This document shows positions 9,601 to 17,743 of a DNA stretch of 64,000 bases, piece after piece. Each line of letters begins with the position of its first letter. Position 1 is the stretch's first letter. The notes under the pieces are model-generated. The model made no database searches. It saw only the letters and a list, made by a program, of their open reading frames with translations, and was not told the origin of the DNA. Source of the DNA: UBA6623 sp965238125 (GTDB lineage Bacteria; Acidobacteriota; Terriglobia; Bryobacterales; UBA6623); contig OZ250179.1 in NCBI GenBank assembly GCA_965238125.1, positions 4,340,001 through 4,404,000 of the forward strand, read 5' to 3'. Made by a program: the position numbers and the translations under genes.

Positions 9601-10827
9601 GGCGGCTTGGATCGTCCGCAACGTTTCCTCGTCCCGCTCCAATCGATCGACGAAACGGCCCCGAAGACGCTCGACTTCCTCATCGAAGCGAGTCCGGGCG
9701 CTGCTCTCGACATTGGCGCTTGTCCTGTCCCACAGCAAGAACGTCGCGATCAGCGACACGGCCATCACGATCCACGGACCTACGACGCGCCGACTCAAAC
9801 GAGGCGCGGCGGCTTCGAATCCGCGCGCGGTATAACGGGTCACCAACAGCAATAACGCCAGCAGCAACATCGCCGCGACATTGACGATGGCCATCGTATT
9901 CCCGAGCCGCTCCACCGGTCGAAACGCTAGGCTGAAGTCGATTTCCGCGACGAGACCGACGCGGAGATCGGGGAAGTAGGTGGCTGCGCCGATCACTTGC
10001 CGACCTTCGCGGCCGAGATACGCCGTCGTGTCTATCCGAATCCCTTGACCCTGGAGCGCATGTCGTTCCTCGTGCAAGGCCGCCGGAAGGGGCGGCGCCT
10101 CACCCTTGCTTTGCGACGCGTCTCCGAGCCGCTGCCCGCTTCCATCAAAGAAAGATGTTTGGATCGCGCCGTAACCGGTTCCGGCTCCGTCTCGCTCCGG
10201 TGCGCCCAGCGAAACACGCCTGGAGAACACCAGGACGGCAATCGTGCTTCCGTCCGTGCTTCGGATCGGAGTGGCTACCGCCGTACGCACCCCCGCACTC
10301 TTCTCTTTCTGGAGGCCCGGAGTCAGGTCACTCCCCGTCGTCACGGCCGTGCGGCCGGCCATTGCCTCGCCAACCACCCCGGCAAGCGGCCCCGAAAACA
10401 CCCGGCCGATCAAACCGTCGTTGGACGACGTGAGCACCACGCCTTCCTGATTCACGACGAAGTAATCTTGAAGCCTTGGACTCGCGCCACCGTCGCGGCT
10501 GCGAATCAACGCTTTTCGCAGCAGGGTTTGAGCGCGCCGTTCGCCCCGGCGTTCGTCCGGGTAACGAAGCAACGTAGAGACCGCGTCGGCCAACTCCGCG
10601 GCCACCCCTTCGACTTCCGTCCGCGCGTGCGAGGCTTCCAAGCGAATCTGATCACGTCGGGCCTCGACGACGGAACTCAGCAAGACTCGGAGTTGTTCCG
10701 CCTGCTCGTCCGTCTGTGCCCTGACGACCCATGCACGCGCTCCCCACAACAACCCCATCGTCAGGGCGGCCCACAGCAATAGCGGCAAGCGGGGCTGCCG
10801 GCGCAGCTGGTCGACCACGCCGTCCAT
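6652..10827 (-). CDS. Membrane-bound CHASE-PAS-PAS-GGDEF-EAL cyclic di-GMP regulator
   Basis: 1391 aa from ATG 10827, chosen because GGAG lies 8 nt upstream; an in-frame GTG at 10863 would add 12 residues. Transmembrane segments at about 12-34, 312-332, 349-367 and 646-669. The first periplasmic region (about 40-310) looks like a Cache-type sensor, the second (about 380-640) like a CHASE domain. Then PAS (about 686-796), PAS/PAC (about 810-926), GGDEF (motif FGGDEF, about 1015-1020) and EAL (about 1108-1363). The EAL residues are intact: EALLRW, NVSPRQ, ELTES, DDFGTGYSSL, KIDKSF, FEGVE. The position of the inhibitory RxxD reads CPYD, so product inhibition is probably absent. It probably senses periplasmic ligands and turns c-di-GMP over, mainly as a phosphodiesterase, but both activities are possible. 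Confidence 0.88.
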   Translation of the reverse strand: MDGVVDQLRRQPRLPLLLWAALTMGLLWGARAWVVRAQTDEQAEQLRVLLSSVVEARRDQIRLEASHARTEVEGVAAELADAVSTLLRYPDERRGERRAQTLLRKALIRSRDGGASPRLQDYFVVNQEGVVLTSSNDGLIGRVFSGPLAGVVGEAMAGRTAVTTGSDLTPGLQKEKSAGVRTAVATPIRSTDGSTIAVLVFSRRVSLGAPERDGAGTGYGAIQTSFFDGSGQRLGDASQSKGEAPPLPAALHEERHALQGQGIRIDTTAYLGREGRQVIGAATYFPDLRVGLVAEIDFSLAFRPVERLGNTMAIVNVAAMLLLALLLLVTRYTARGFEAAAPRLSRRVVGPWIVMAVSLIATFLLWDRTSANVESSARTRFDEEVERLRGRFVDRLERDEETLRTIQAAHESLGAFDQKRWRGFVRSLPRVAESVDYVAFVENVPRRSLPAFEAAVAHDIGLPYVVYPKPSTPDSFPIRYIEPHKENLGRLGFDLGSIDSVRALAEKTRDSGELLRGYHAAGVLVPGEEPSFFALIPVYAPGPAVTTVRRRRAALRGWVVTRTRADAMLGGLLEPTEETEALALRIDLAEKTGDPAVVFERGADAFNPDVVNRYEKAVSVSAGGGLWILRFAAPEDFLSAEADRPIQVLLGGLVLSVLLFDIALILASARSRALAIADLMTRKVRESETRIRAVIDQAPDGIITFDRQGLIETFNPGAERLFGCPAERARGRHVNELMPECPDFAALSGAGSEFFGSRELIGLRRDGRKFPLELTVSRMEFDGRPMFTAIVRDVSERQSAEQALRESEKRYALAAQAVNDGLWDWDLLTDRVYYSPRWKMALGYNEDELPGRPSEWMSRVHPDDLASLTQAVKDHLEGEAPQLEIEQRVRHRDGSFRWMLTRGVAVRDGQGKPVRLVGSQSDITDRKKAEKQLLHKALHDPLTGLPNRTYFLRRLEAAVSTRHREDRLFAVLFLDVDRFKVVNDSLGHTAGDHLLAAIAERLAASVCPYDVIARFGGDEFAVLLTSLADEAEARKIAERLQATLTQSFKVGDQEVFAAVSIGIAFGTGREETPVELLRNADAAMYRAKSLGKARYETFNQAMHIRAVELLKLETSLRRALERSEFEIHYQPIVSLASGRIMSCEALLRWQHPERGLMLPGTFIPIAEDTGLIIPIGEWVLREACRQVRDWEDAGLGRVPVSVNVSPRQIKSIDLFESVTAALRETGVDAQSLQIELTESGLMGNTEATAEVLRRISSFGVEILLDDFGTGYSSLTYLRRFPISCLKIDKSFASELTSNREDRAIAGAVIALAHNLGIKVIFEGVEQQEQLEFLRTQNCDQVQGRVLYPPLDRRAVSDVLREHFDGQESEPDTESLIRLSAQSTLRGSLESK

Positions 10828-11081
10828 ACGGGTTCTCCGAGGATGTAGTTTGGTGAAATCCACTCCCCATCACCGATGACGCTCTCCGGCCCGCGGCCGG
10901 GCAACACAGCCGATAACCGGGCTTCGCGGATGCGCCTCCGCCGGCGACACGCTCTTTGGCGGGTCTACCGGCGGACGGGGGTTCGGACAACCACAGTGCG
11001 ACGACAGCGACCGGACTACCGTGTACCCGGAACGATCCATGCTTACAACTGTCGTCCCGGCAAGCGTACAACTTCTATAAG
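10828..11081. other. Intergenic region between the sensor gene and IS1380 copy A
   Basis: About 250 bp, GC-rich, with short imperfect inverted repeats (CCGGCCCGCGGCCGGG near 10898). No convincing gene or promoter consensus. It ends in ATAAG, the left target duplication of the IS. Confidence 0.5.
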
Positions 11082-12747
11082 CCCGGATTTCCACTTTAGT
11101 TTCGGTTCTGCTAACCATCGGGTGGACTCGGACGCCTTTATTTATGTGGGCTTGAAAGCACTCAAGGCGCTGAGGAGATCAACACCCAATGGGTGAAAAA
11201 GAAAACAAACCGTTTCAGCTCACCTTCAATGGATTTCTCAAGGTCGATTTCCAAGGATCGCGAGTCACCTCGGATGGCGGGCTGATTCTCATTCGCGAAC
11301 TGGACGAACGACTCGGACTAGGCAAGCTGATAGACGAGCATCTGACGGATTCGCGGCAAGGCTCGAACAAGAAGTTCCCGTTCGTCGATCTGCTGCGACA
11401 GTCGGTCTACTCCCGCTTGGCGGGCTACGAGGATCTCAACGACGCCGTTCGTGTCTCCGCCGATCCAACCTTTCGGCTGATTGGCTCGAAGAAGAACTGG
11501 GATCGCGGCGCGGCGCTGACCTCCCGGCTGCAGAGCTTCGAGACCGCCATGCTCGCCGGCGACGAGAATCTGATCGGGCTGATGGCGGTGAACCGCGAGT
11601 TGATCGCGCAAGCCGAGGCCGGTGATGACTCCGCGTGCGTCGTGCTGGACATGGACTCTACCGAGAGCCCCGTCCACGGCCGGCAGGAAGGCAGCGCCTA
11701 CAACGGCCACTTCGAGTCGGTCTGCTACCACCCACTGTTGCTGTTCAACCAGCACGGCGATTGCTTGGCGGCAAAGTTGCGACCGGGCAACGTGTCCAGC
11801 GCCGAGGACTGGGACGAGCTGCTGCTGCCGGAAATCGAACGCCAACAGGCGGAGGGCAAACAGGTGACGTTCCGGGCCGATGCCGCCTTCGCCAAGCCGG
11901 ATATTTACGAGACGTTGGAGGAGCGCGGCGTGGACTACGTGATTCGCATCCCGGCCAACAAGAGCCTGGAGCTGGAGATCGAAGATATCCTGTTTCGTCC
12001 GCCGGGCAGGCCGAGCGCAAAGCCCCTGGTGCGCTACAGGAGCTTTCGGTATCAGGCCGCGAGCTGGTCGAAGTCCCGGCGGGTTGTTGCGAAGGTCGAG
12101 CATCACCAAGGTGAGTTGTTTCCTCGCGTCGGTTTCATCGTCACGAGCATGGCCTTGCCGAGCCGCTCGCTGGTGCGGTTCTACAACAAGCGCGGCACGG
12201 CGGAGCAGTGGATCAAGGAAGGCAAACAAGCGACGCATTGGACAAGGCTGTCATGCCATCGGTTCCGGGCCAACGAAGTGCGACTGCAACTCAGCGTGCT
12301 GGCCTATAACCTGGGGAACCTATGGCGGAGGCTCGGGCTGCCGCAACGGATCAAGAGCTGGTCGCTGACGAGCTTGCAACAGCGCCTGATGAAGACGGGC
12401 GGTAGGCTGGTCAAGCATGCGCGGTACTATTGGCTGCTGTTGGCCGAAGGACATCTGAACCGGCGGCTGTTCGGCGACATGCTGCATAGGATCTGGGCGC
12501 TGCCTGTGCCGGGTGGGTAGCGTTGCCCGGGCGAGGATCAACAGTTTTTGGCTCCAAAAAGGTTTCGCAGGGAGCAGTGTCGGCCGGAGCGCCGTTCAGT
12601 CCGCTCAATCAACGTCTGTGAGCGGACGGACGAGCCCTGGCGCCTACCGGCGGAGGTGATGTGCAGGGTTCAGCGCGAAAAGACGTGGTATTCGGCGCAG
12701 CGGGGGTGTATCCTGTGACCGTGCCAGGGCCAAAATGGAAATCCTGG
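11082..12747 (+). mobile_element. Intact IS1380-family insertion sequence, copy A
   Basis: 1666 bp. The left end CCCGGATTTCC and right end CCAGGATTTCC (read inward) form the terminal inverted repeats. They are flanked by a perfect 5-bp target duplication, ATAAG, at 11077-11081 and 12748-12752. It contains one intact transposase gene. The 5' end is nearly identical to the copies starting at 25571 and 63881, so these are recent transpositions. Perfect target repeats and an intact gene indicate a potentially active element. Confidence 0.93.
11189..12520 (+). CDS. IS1380-family transposase, full length
   Basis: 443 aa, typical IS1380 length. DDE-type catalytic domain: VVLDMDSTESPVHG (first Asp, about 150), FRADAAFAKPDIYE (second Asp, about 230), and the YNKRGTAEQWIKEGK segment (about 335-350) that holds the final Glu. 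The N-terminal third (DGGLILIRELDERLGL, SVYSRLAGYEDLNDAVRVS) is conserved in all copies in this window. It catalyses cut-and-paste transposition giving the 5-bp target duplications seen here. The start lies in a leader identical in copies C and F (AACACCCAATGGGTGAAAAA). No frameshift. Confidence 0.95.
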   Translation: MGEKENKPFQLTFNGFLKVDFQGSRVTSDGGLILIRELDERLGLGKLIDEHLTDSRQGSNKKFPFVDLLRQSVYSRLAGYEDLNDAVRVSADPTFRLIGSKKNWDRGAALTSRLQSFETAMLAGDENLIGLMAVNRELIAQAEAGDDSACVVLDMDSTESPVHGRQEGSAYNGHFESVCYHPLLLFNQHGDCLAAKLRPGNVSSAEDWDELLLPEIERQQAEGKQVTFRADAAFAKPDIYETLEERGVDYVIRIPANKSLELEIEDILFRPPGRPSAKPLVRYRSFRYQAASWSKSRRVVAKVEHHQGELFPRVGFIVTSMALPSRSLVRFYNKRGTAEQWIKEGKQATHWTRLSCHRFRANEVRLQLSVLAYNLGNLWRRLGLPQRIKSWSLTSLQQRLMKTGGRLVKHARYYWLLLAEGHLNRRLFGDMLHRIWALPVPGG

Positions 12748-12843
12748 ATAAGGGGTTATGTGATAGGGATTTTGCCTTAGCTTTCCTCTAAGAGGATGCC
12801 TTCCGGCCGGCCGTCTTGACACGGAAGCCGGCCGCGCGGTTTC

Positions 12844-13308
12844 TCAACGCGCCACGACGAAATCGATTTCGTACATTTCATAGGCCGCCCTATTCATGCC
12901 GAGCCGCGTGTAGACCTCCCGGGCGCCCCTGTTCTCACGCTCCACGTAAAGACGGATGCCCCGGACCTCGCCCGCCTCTCGTGCGCCCTCGAGGACATGG
13001 CGGTAGAGCTCCCGGTACACTCCGCGCCGACGATAGCCGGGGTGAACATACACGCTTTGAATCCACCAGAAGTTCCCGTTGCGCCAGTCACTCCACTCGA
13101 AGGTGATCAACGTCTGGCCGACCACCCGCCCCTCGGCCTCACCCAGTAAATAGAACCCCCGAGAGGGCTCCCGCATCACCGCCGCCACGCCTTTCGCCAA
13201 TACCTCCCGATTCAGCTCCAGGCGCTCGGTCTCCCGGGCCATCGCCGCGTTGTAATCCACGATTGTGGGCAGGTCGGCGGGCTTGCTTCGACGAACCGTA
13301 ACGTACAT
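12844..13308 (-). CDS. GNAT-family N-acetyltransferase
   Basis: 154 aa, single GNAT domain. Visible signatures: N-terminal VRRSKPADLPTIVDYN, the central strand segment WWIQSVYVHPGYRRRGVYREL with the acetyl-CoA pyrophosphate loop RRRGVY (about 95-101), and the C-terminal YVERENRGAREVYTRLGM, where the Tyr near the end is a common general acid. Known chemistry: transfer of acetyl from acetyl-CoA to an amine; the substrate cannot be read from sequence. ATG at 13308 with an AAGGGAAA ribosome binding site. It is divergent from the tsaC-type gene at 13513 and the IS1380 copy lies about 90 bp downstream. Confidence 0.85.
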   Translation of the reverse strand: MYVTVRRSKPADLPTIVDYNAAMARETERLELNREVLAKGVAAVMREPSRGFYLLGEAEGRVVGQTLITFEWSDWRNGNFWWIQSVYVHPGYRRRGVYRELYRHVLEGAREAGEVRGIRLYVERENRGAREVYTRLGMNRAAYEMYEIDFVVAR

Positions 13309-13512
13309 GGTCTGTTTCCCTTTTTTCGTGGCGTTGGACGCCTGACGGAACCTTCGTCGGACCCTCTCTTATTCTCTCGTCGCGATCGGCAAGCGGAAAG
13401 CCGGCAAAAAGGCCGATATTGTCCCGCGGACGAGGCCGTTCGAGGCTCCTCGGACCGCTCGCGGCGCAACCCCCCGGAGCAGCGGTAGGTTACGCTGGAT
13501 ACGAGAGTCACT

Positions 13513-14148
13513 TTGCAAAGCGAACTTGTCGAAGTCGACGCCGCCGCACCCGATCCCGACGCCATCGCGCGGGCCGCCGCGGCCGTCCGTGCCGGAAAGG
13601 TCGTCGCGATCCCCACCGACACCCTCTATGTCTTGGTCGCCGACCCTTTCAGCTTGAAGGCGGTGGCGGGGGTCTTCCGCGCCAAGGGCCGGGAAGCCAA
13701 TCGCTCCTTGCCGATCTTCGTGAACTCGCTTTTGATGGCCGAGGACTACGCGGTGCACCTCTCCGCGCGCTTTTACTTGTTGGCGCGACGATTCTGGCCG
13801 GGTCCGCTGACGATCATCGTGCCGGCTTCCTCGAAACTGCCCCTCAAGGTTACCGGCAATACGGGCCGGCTCGCGGTGCGGCAAAGCGAAGCGCTGATTC
13901 CCAATCAGTTGACGGAGTTGCTGGGCGCGCCGGTGATTGCAACGAGCGCCAATCAGTCGGGTCAGCCCAGCTGCCGTGCCGGTATTGAGGTCTTCGGCAC
14001 CATGGACGGACGCGTCGACCTTGTGCTCGACGGCGGCCGGCTCGACGGCCCCGGCGCCACCACGGTCGACATCACCGACCCGCAATGGAAGCTGATTCGC
14101 GAAGCCGCCATCCCGCAAGCCGCGATCGAGGAATGTTTGGCGGGGTAG
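13513..14148 (+). CDS. tsaC: L-threonylcarbamoyladenylate synthase (Sua5/YrdC family)
   Basis: 211 aa YrdC-type domain. Motifs: VVAIPTDTLYVLVADPF (family form PTxTxYGL), FRAKGREANRSLPIFV (the KxR nucleotide-binding patch), RFWPGPLTIIV, GRLAVRQ, and ATSANQSGQP near the end. It forms threonylcarbamoyl-AMP from Thr, bicarbonate and ATP, the first step of t6A modification of ANN-decoding tRNAs. The C-terminal Sua5 domain is absent, so it is the short TsaC type. The start is TTG 13513; an in-frame TAG lies at 13486-13488 and there is no ATG or GTG between. It converges on frr (stops 8 bp apart). Confidence 0.88.
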   Translation: MQSELVEVDAAAPDPDAIARAAAAVRAGKVVAIPTDTLYVLVADPFSLKAVAGVFRAKGREANRSLPIFVNSLLMAEDYAVHLSARFYLLARRFWPGPLTIIVPASSKLPLKVTGNTGRLAVRQSEALIPNQLTELLGAPVIATSANQSGQPSCRAGIEVFGTMDGRVDLVLDGGRLDGPGATTVDITDPQWKLIREAAIPQAAIEECLAG

Positions 14149-14155
14149 CGTCGGA

Positions 14156-14737
14156 CTACCCGATCTCCATGATTTCCTGTTCCTTGGCCGCGCCGGCGCT
14201 GTCGAGGTCGGCGATGACTTCGTCGGTCTTTTTCTGAATCGCCGCCTGGGCGCGGCGTTGATCGTCTTCGGAAATCTTCTTGTCTTTCTCGAGATGCTTG
14301 ATGGCGTCGTTGGCTTCGTGGCGGACGGCGCGAGCGGCCACGCGGTGCTGCTCGACGACGTGGTGCAGATGCTTGACGAGCTCTTTCCGACGCTCTTCGG
14401 TCAACGCCGGAATCGCGATGCGGATCACCTTGCCGTCATTCGATGGGTTCAGCCCCAAGTCCGACGACATGATGGCCTTCTCGATTTCTCCGATTTGCGA
14501 CACATCCCAGGGTTGCACGAGAATCAGAGCAGGCTCGGGCGCCGATAGGTTGGCAAGTTGATTGAGCGGCGTCGGCGTGCCGTAGTAGCTCACCCGAACG
14601 CCGTCAAGAATCGTCGGTGAAGCTTTGCCCGTTCGGATCGTAGCCATCTCGCGGTGCAAATCTCCCACCGTCTTTTTCATGCGGGCCGCGCTTTGTGCTT
14701 CGACTTCCGCGACCGTTTCGCCTTGGATTTGGGACAT
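14156..14737 (-). CDS. frr: Ribosome recycling factor
   Basis: 193 aa, slightly longer than the usual 185. All-helical stem plus beta domain: MKKTVGDLHREMATIRTGKASPTILDGVRVSYYGTPTPLNQ is the classic N-terminal signature, with IPALTEERRKELVKHLH and the C-terminal KKTDEVIADLD. With EF-G it splits post-termination ribosomes. Last gene of the leftward cluster rplM-rpsI-rpsB-tsf-pyrH-frr; about 97 bp separate it from pyrH. The 8-residue N-terminal extension (MSQIQGET) is unremarkable. Confidence 0.96.
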   Translation of the reverse strand: MSQIQGETVAEVEAQSAARMKKTVGDLHREMATIRTGKASPTILDGVRVSYYGTPTPLNQLANLSAPEPALILVQPWDVSQIGEIEKAIMSSDLGLNPSNDGKVIRIAIPALTEERRKELVKHLHHVVEQHRVAARAVRHEANDAIKHLEKDKKISEDDQRRAQAAIQKKTDEVIADLDSAGAAKEQEIMEIG

Positions 14738-14834
14738 GATCGTTTCCTGCCTGAACCAGGGGAAGTTAGAGAGCTGCCTGTCCTCGAATTGTCAACGGTT
14801 CGAGAGGCCCGATTGCTCCGCAAGCACTCTAACC

Positions 14835-15548
14835 CTATTCGGCCGCTTGAACCAAGGTTCCGACGTCCTCGCCCTCGGCAACCTTCTTGATATTGCCGCG
14901 AACGTTGAGGTCGAAAACCACCAACGGCAGGCGATTTTCTCGACACATCGCCACCGCCGCTTGGTCCATCACCGCCAATCCGGCCGCGAGGACTTCCGCA
15001 TAGGAAATCTTCGCATATCTTCGGGCATCTGGGAAGCGCACCGGGTCCTTGTCGTAAACACCGTCGACTTTCGTGGCCTTGGCGACAAGATCCGCCTCGA
15101 TCTCGACGGCGCGCAGGGCCGCCGCGGTGTCGGTGGAAAAGTAGGGGCTGCCGGTCCCGGCCGCGAAGACCACGACGTGTCCCTCGTCAAGCAAGGAAAC
15201 CGCCCGCTCGGGGGAGAAGGATTCGGCGATCGGCGGCATCTCGATCGCGCTCAGCACGTTGGCCGAAACCCCGCAAGCCGTGATGTGGTCGCGCAGGGCG
15301 AGTGCGTTGATGGCCGTCGCCAGCATCCCCATGTAGTCGACGGAAATGCGGCGCAAACCCGTGTCGGAGGCCGCAATCCCGCGGAAGAAATTCCCGCCGC
15401 CCACGACCAGCCCGACCTGAACGCCGAGCCGAGCCAGTTCGGCGATTTCGGAAGCAATTTCGGAAATGCGCGCGCGATCGATGCCGAACCCGGCCTCGCC
15501 CGCAAGCGCCTCGCCGCTGAGTTTGAACAGAATGCGGCGGTATTTCAT
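14835..15548 (-). CDS. pyrH: UMP kinase
   Basis: 237 aa, amino-acid kinase fold. KYRRILFKLSGEALAG at the N-terminus, VGLVVGGGNFFRGIAA (nucleotide loop), DYMGMLATAINALAL, the ATP-site segment VVVFAAGTGSPYFSTDTAAALRA and KVDGVYDKDP. It phosphorylates UMP to UDP with ATP, feeding pyrimidine nucleotide supply. The usual bacterial linkage tsf-pyrH-frr is kept. A palindromic repeat occupies the gap to tsf. Confidence 0.96.
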   Translation of the reverse strand: MKYRRILFKLSGEALAGEAGFGIDRARISEIASEIAELARLGVQVGLVVGGGNFFRGIAASDTGLRRISVDYMGMLATAINALALRDHITACGVSANVLSAIEMPPIAESFSPERAVSLLDEGHVVVFAAGTGSPYFSTDTAAALRAVEIEADLVAKATKVDGVYDKDPVRFPDARRYAKISYAEVLAAGLAVMDQAAVAMCRENRLPLVVFDLNVRGNIKKVAEGEDVGTLVQAAE

Positions 15549-15572
15549 AACGGCTGGAACCGGACCCTTTGA

Positions 15573-15637
15573 GGCTGTGAAAAAACGAGGACCGTGCCGA
15601 GCGCGAACTACGCTCGGCCGGATTTTTTCACGGCCCC
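15573..15637. repeat. Palindromic repeat (family P) between tsf and pyrH
   Basis: About 65 bp. The arms GGCTGTGAAAAAA...CCGAGCG and its near complement CGCTCGG...TTTTTTCACGGCC can fold the whole intergenic RNA into a hairpin. It shares the GTGAAAAAA arm and the GAGCGC block with the larger elements at 33344-33475 and 54701-54816. In the tsf-pyrH transcript it could modulate read-through or mRNA decay. Confidence 0.7.
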
Positions 15638-15657
15638 CCGTCGGCCCGGGCGCTGTA

Positions 15658-16266
15658 TCAAGAACCCGCCTCGCCCACTTTGAAGCGCGCCATGCGGCTG
15701 ACGGTGATATTCTCGCCCATCTTGGCGATCCGCGCGCTGATCATCTCGCCGACCGTCGTCGAGTTGTCCTTGACGAAGGGCTGCTCGAGTAGACACACTT
15801 CCTCGTAGAACTTGCCCATCCGGCCCTCGACGATCTTATCGACGATTTTCTCGGGTTTCCCCTCGGCCAACGCCCGTTCGCGCTGAATCACCTTTTCCTG
15901 CTCGACCGCCTCTTCGGTGACTTCGTCTTTGCTGATGAAGCGAGGGTCGGCCGCGGCCACATGCATCGCGACGTCGTGGACTAACTTCTGGAAGTCATCG
16001 GTGCGCGCGACGAAATCGGTCTCGCAATTGACTTCGATCAGCACGCCCAGCTTGCTGCCGGCGTGGATGTAGGAACCGACGCTGCCTTCGTTCGCCGCGC
16101 GTGAAGCCTTCTTTTGCGCCACGTCGATGCCGCGTTTGCGCAGAATGACTTCCGCTTCATCGATATTGCCGTCGGATTCGGACAGTGCCCGTTTGCACTC
16201 CATAATGCCGGCGCCGCTGCGCTCACGCAGTGCTTTCACCATTTGCGCGGTAATGTCCGCCATCAT
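15658..16266 (-). CDS. tsf: Elongation factor Ts
   Basis: 202 aa, the short form lacking the second core subdomain found in E. coli EF-Ts. N-terminal UBA-like domain (VKALRERSGAGIMECKRAL), then the core motif VNCETDFVARTDDFQKL, whose TDFVA is the EF-Tu contact. A coiled region follows (RERALAEGKPEKIVDKIVEGRMGKFYEE). It recycles EF-Tu by GDP/GTP exchange. Two Met codons start the frame (16266 and 16263) behind AGGTGGG. Next to rpsB as in most bacteria. Confidence 0.95.
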   Translation of the reverse strand: MMADITAQMVKALRERSGAGIMECKRALSESDGNIDEAEVILRKRGIDVAQKKASRAANEGSVGSYIHAGSKLGVLIEVNCETDFVARTDDFQKLVHDVAMHVAAADPRFISKDEVTEEAVEQEKVIQRERALAEGKPEKIVDKIVEGRMGKFYEEVCLLEQPFVKDNSTTVGEMISARIAKMGENITVSRMARFKVGEAGS

Positions 16267-16349
16267 CTACCCACCTAACTTTCGAAAATCGAATGGAAAC
16301 CGAAACCCGCGTCCCGTCGCCCGCTTCGGTCAAGACTTCGTTGCGATTC

Positions 16350-17216
16350 CTATGCCTGCTGCTCGGGTTCGAGGCCCGTCGTGCCCGACTGCACTTTAAT
16401 CGCCCCGTCGCCGGTTTCCGGCACCGCAACGCTCTCGGTCACGACTACTTCCGGTGGCGCTTCCTCGTATGCGGCGACAGCGCCGGCGTCCTCGAGCGAC
16501 AACTCGTCCGCGCCCTCGGCCGCGACCTGCTCGGCGGCAAAATTGGCGCCGGCAATGGCCGCATCGGCGATTTTCGCTGAAAACAGCCGAATCGCTCGCA
16601 GCGCGTCGTCGTTGCCCGGAATTACGTAATCCACCGGCGTCGGATCGCTGTTGGTGTCGACGACCGCGACAATCGTGATATTCAACTTTTGCGCTTCCCG
16701 CACCGCAATCTCTTCCTTCCCCGCATCGATAATGAACAGGATATCGGGGATGGCGGGCATCTCCTTGATGCCGCACAAGTTCTGGTGCAGGTGTTTGCGC
16801 TCGCGCTCGAGTCGCGAAACTTCCTTCTTCGAGCGGCCCTCGTAGCCCTCTCCCTCGGTCACTTCGAGTTCCTTGAGGCGCTTGATCGAGTTTTGAACCG
16901 TCGCCCAATTGGTCAGCAAACCGCCCAGCCAGCGACTGTTGATGTAGTATTGGCCGCAGCGTTCCGCCTCCACCGCCACGGCTTCCTGAGCTTGGCGCTT
17001 GGTGCCGACGAAAAGAATTGTCTTGCCCTCGGTCGCCGAGTCGGTCACAAACTGCGCCGCTTCCTTAAACGCCTTGAGCGTCTTTTGCAGATCAATAATG
17101 TGGATGCCGTTACGTTCGCCGAAGATATATTCTTTCATCTTCGGATTCCAGCGCCTGGTCTGGTGCCCGAAATGAACGCCTGATTCGAGCAACTCCTTCA
17201 TCGTGATTTCAGACAA
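16350..17216 (-). CDS. rpsB: 30S ribosomal protein S2
   Basis: 288 aa. MKELLESGVHFGHQTRRWNPKMKEYIFGERNGIHIIDLQKT is diagnostic, followed by VGTKRQAQEAV, RWLGGLLTNW, FIIDAGKEEIAVREAQKL and PVDYVIPGNDDALRAI. The start is best placed at TTG 17214-17216 with GGAGG 4 nt upstream; starting at the next ATG would leave the ribosome binding site too far away and remove the short MSEIT segment that aligns with the five residues before the equivalent Met in E. coli S2. The acidic, Glu/Ala-rich C-terminal tail of about 50 residues is longer than in E. coli. Confidence 0.95.
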   Translation of the reverse strand: MSEITMKELLESGVHFGHQTRRWNPKMKEYIFGERNGIHIIDLQKTLKAFKEAAQFVTDSATEGKTILFVGTKRQAQEAVAVEAERCGQYYINSRWLGGLLTNWATVQNSIKRLKELEVTEGEGYEGRSKKEVSRLERERKHLHQNLCGIKEMPAIPDILFIIDAGKEEIAVREAQKLNITIVAVVDTNSDPTPVDYVIPGNDDALRAIRLFSAKIADAAIAGANFAAEQVAAEGADELSLEDAGAVAAYEEAPPEVVVTESVAVPETGDGAIKVQSGTTGLEPEQQA

Positions 17217-17293
17217 ATATCCTCCTTCGCCCTGAACCCGCCCAAGCGAAAGTTGGGTCCGTGGGCTGCTAACCTATCTCCGCCGCCCCGCGG

Positions 17294-17707
17294 CTACCGT
17301 TTCGAGTATTGGAACCGCTTCCGGGCGCCCGGGCGCCCGTACTTCTTGCGTTCGTGCTTGCGGGGATCGCGCGTCAGAAAACCTTGCTTCTTGAGCGTCG
17401 GCCGCAGTTCCAGGTTGAATTCCTGTAAGGCCCGCGCGATGCCCATGCGAATCGCGTCCGCCTGGCCGTTCATGCCGCCGCCATGGGCGAGAATCAATAC
17501 ATCGAACTTTCCGGTCGTTTCGGTAGCCTGTAGCGGCTGCAAAATTCGAAGTCGCTGCGCCGCCGAAGGGAAATAGTCGTCGGCCCCGCGGCCGTTGATC
17601 GTGATCTTTCCTTCTCCGGAACGCAGATAGACCCGCGCGATGGCGCATTTACGCCGCCCCGTTCCCAAGTACTGAACCTGTCCGTTCGGACGTCGGTGCT
17701 CGGCCAT
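17294..17707 (-). CDS. rpsI: 30S ribosomal protein S9
   Basis: 137 aa from ATG 17707 (AAGGAAAGAG upstream); an upstream in-frame ATG at 17737 would add 10 non-conserved residues. It shows QYLGTGRRKCAIARVYLRSG, the loop ILAHGGGMNGQADAIRMGIARAL, and the basic tail PGARKRFQYSKR that reaches the P-site tRNA. Placed 36 bp after rplM, the universal rplM-rpsI pair. The conserved Lys-Arg C-terminus is intact. Confidence 0.95.
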   Translation of the reverse strand: MAEHRRPNGQVQYLGTGRRKCAIARVYLRSGEGKITINGRGADDYFPSAAQRLRILQPLQATETTGKFDVLILAHGGGMNGQADAIRMGIARALQEFNLELRPTLKKQGFLTRDPRKHERKKYGRPGARKRFQYSKR

Positions 17708-17743
17708 TTTCGTCTCTTTCCTTGCCGTGCCCGGCAACCGCCC

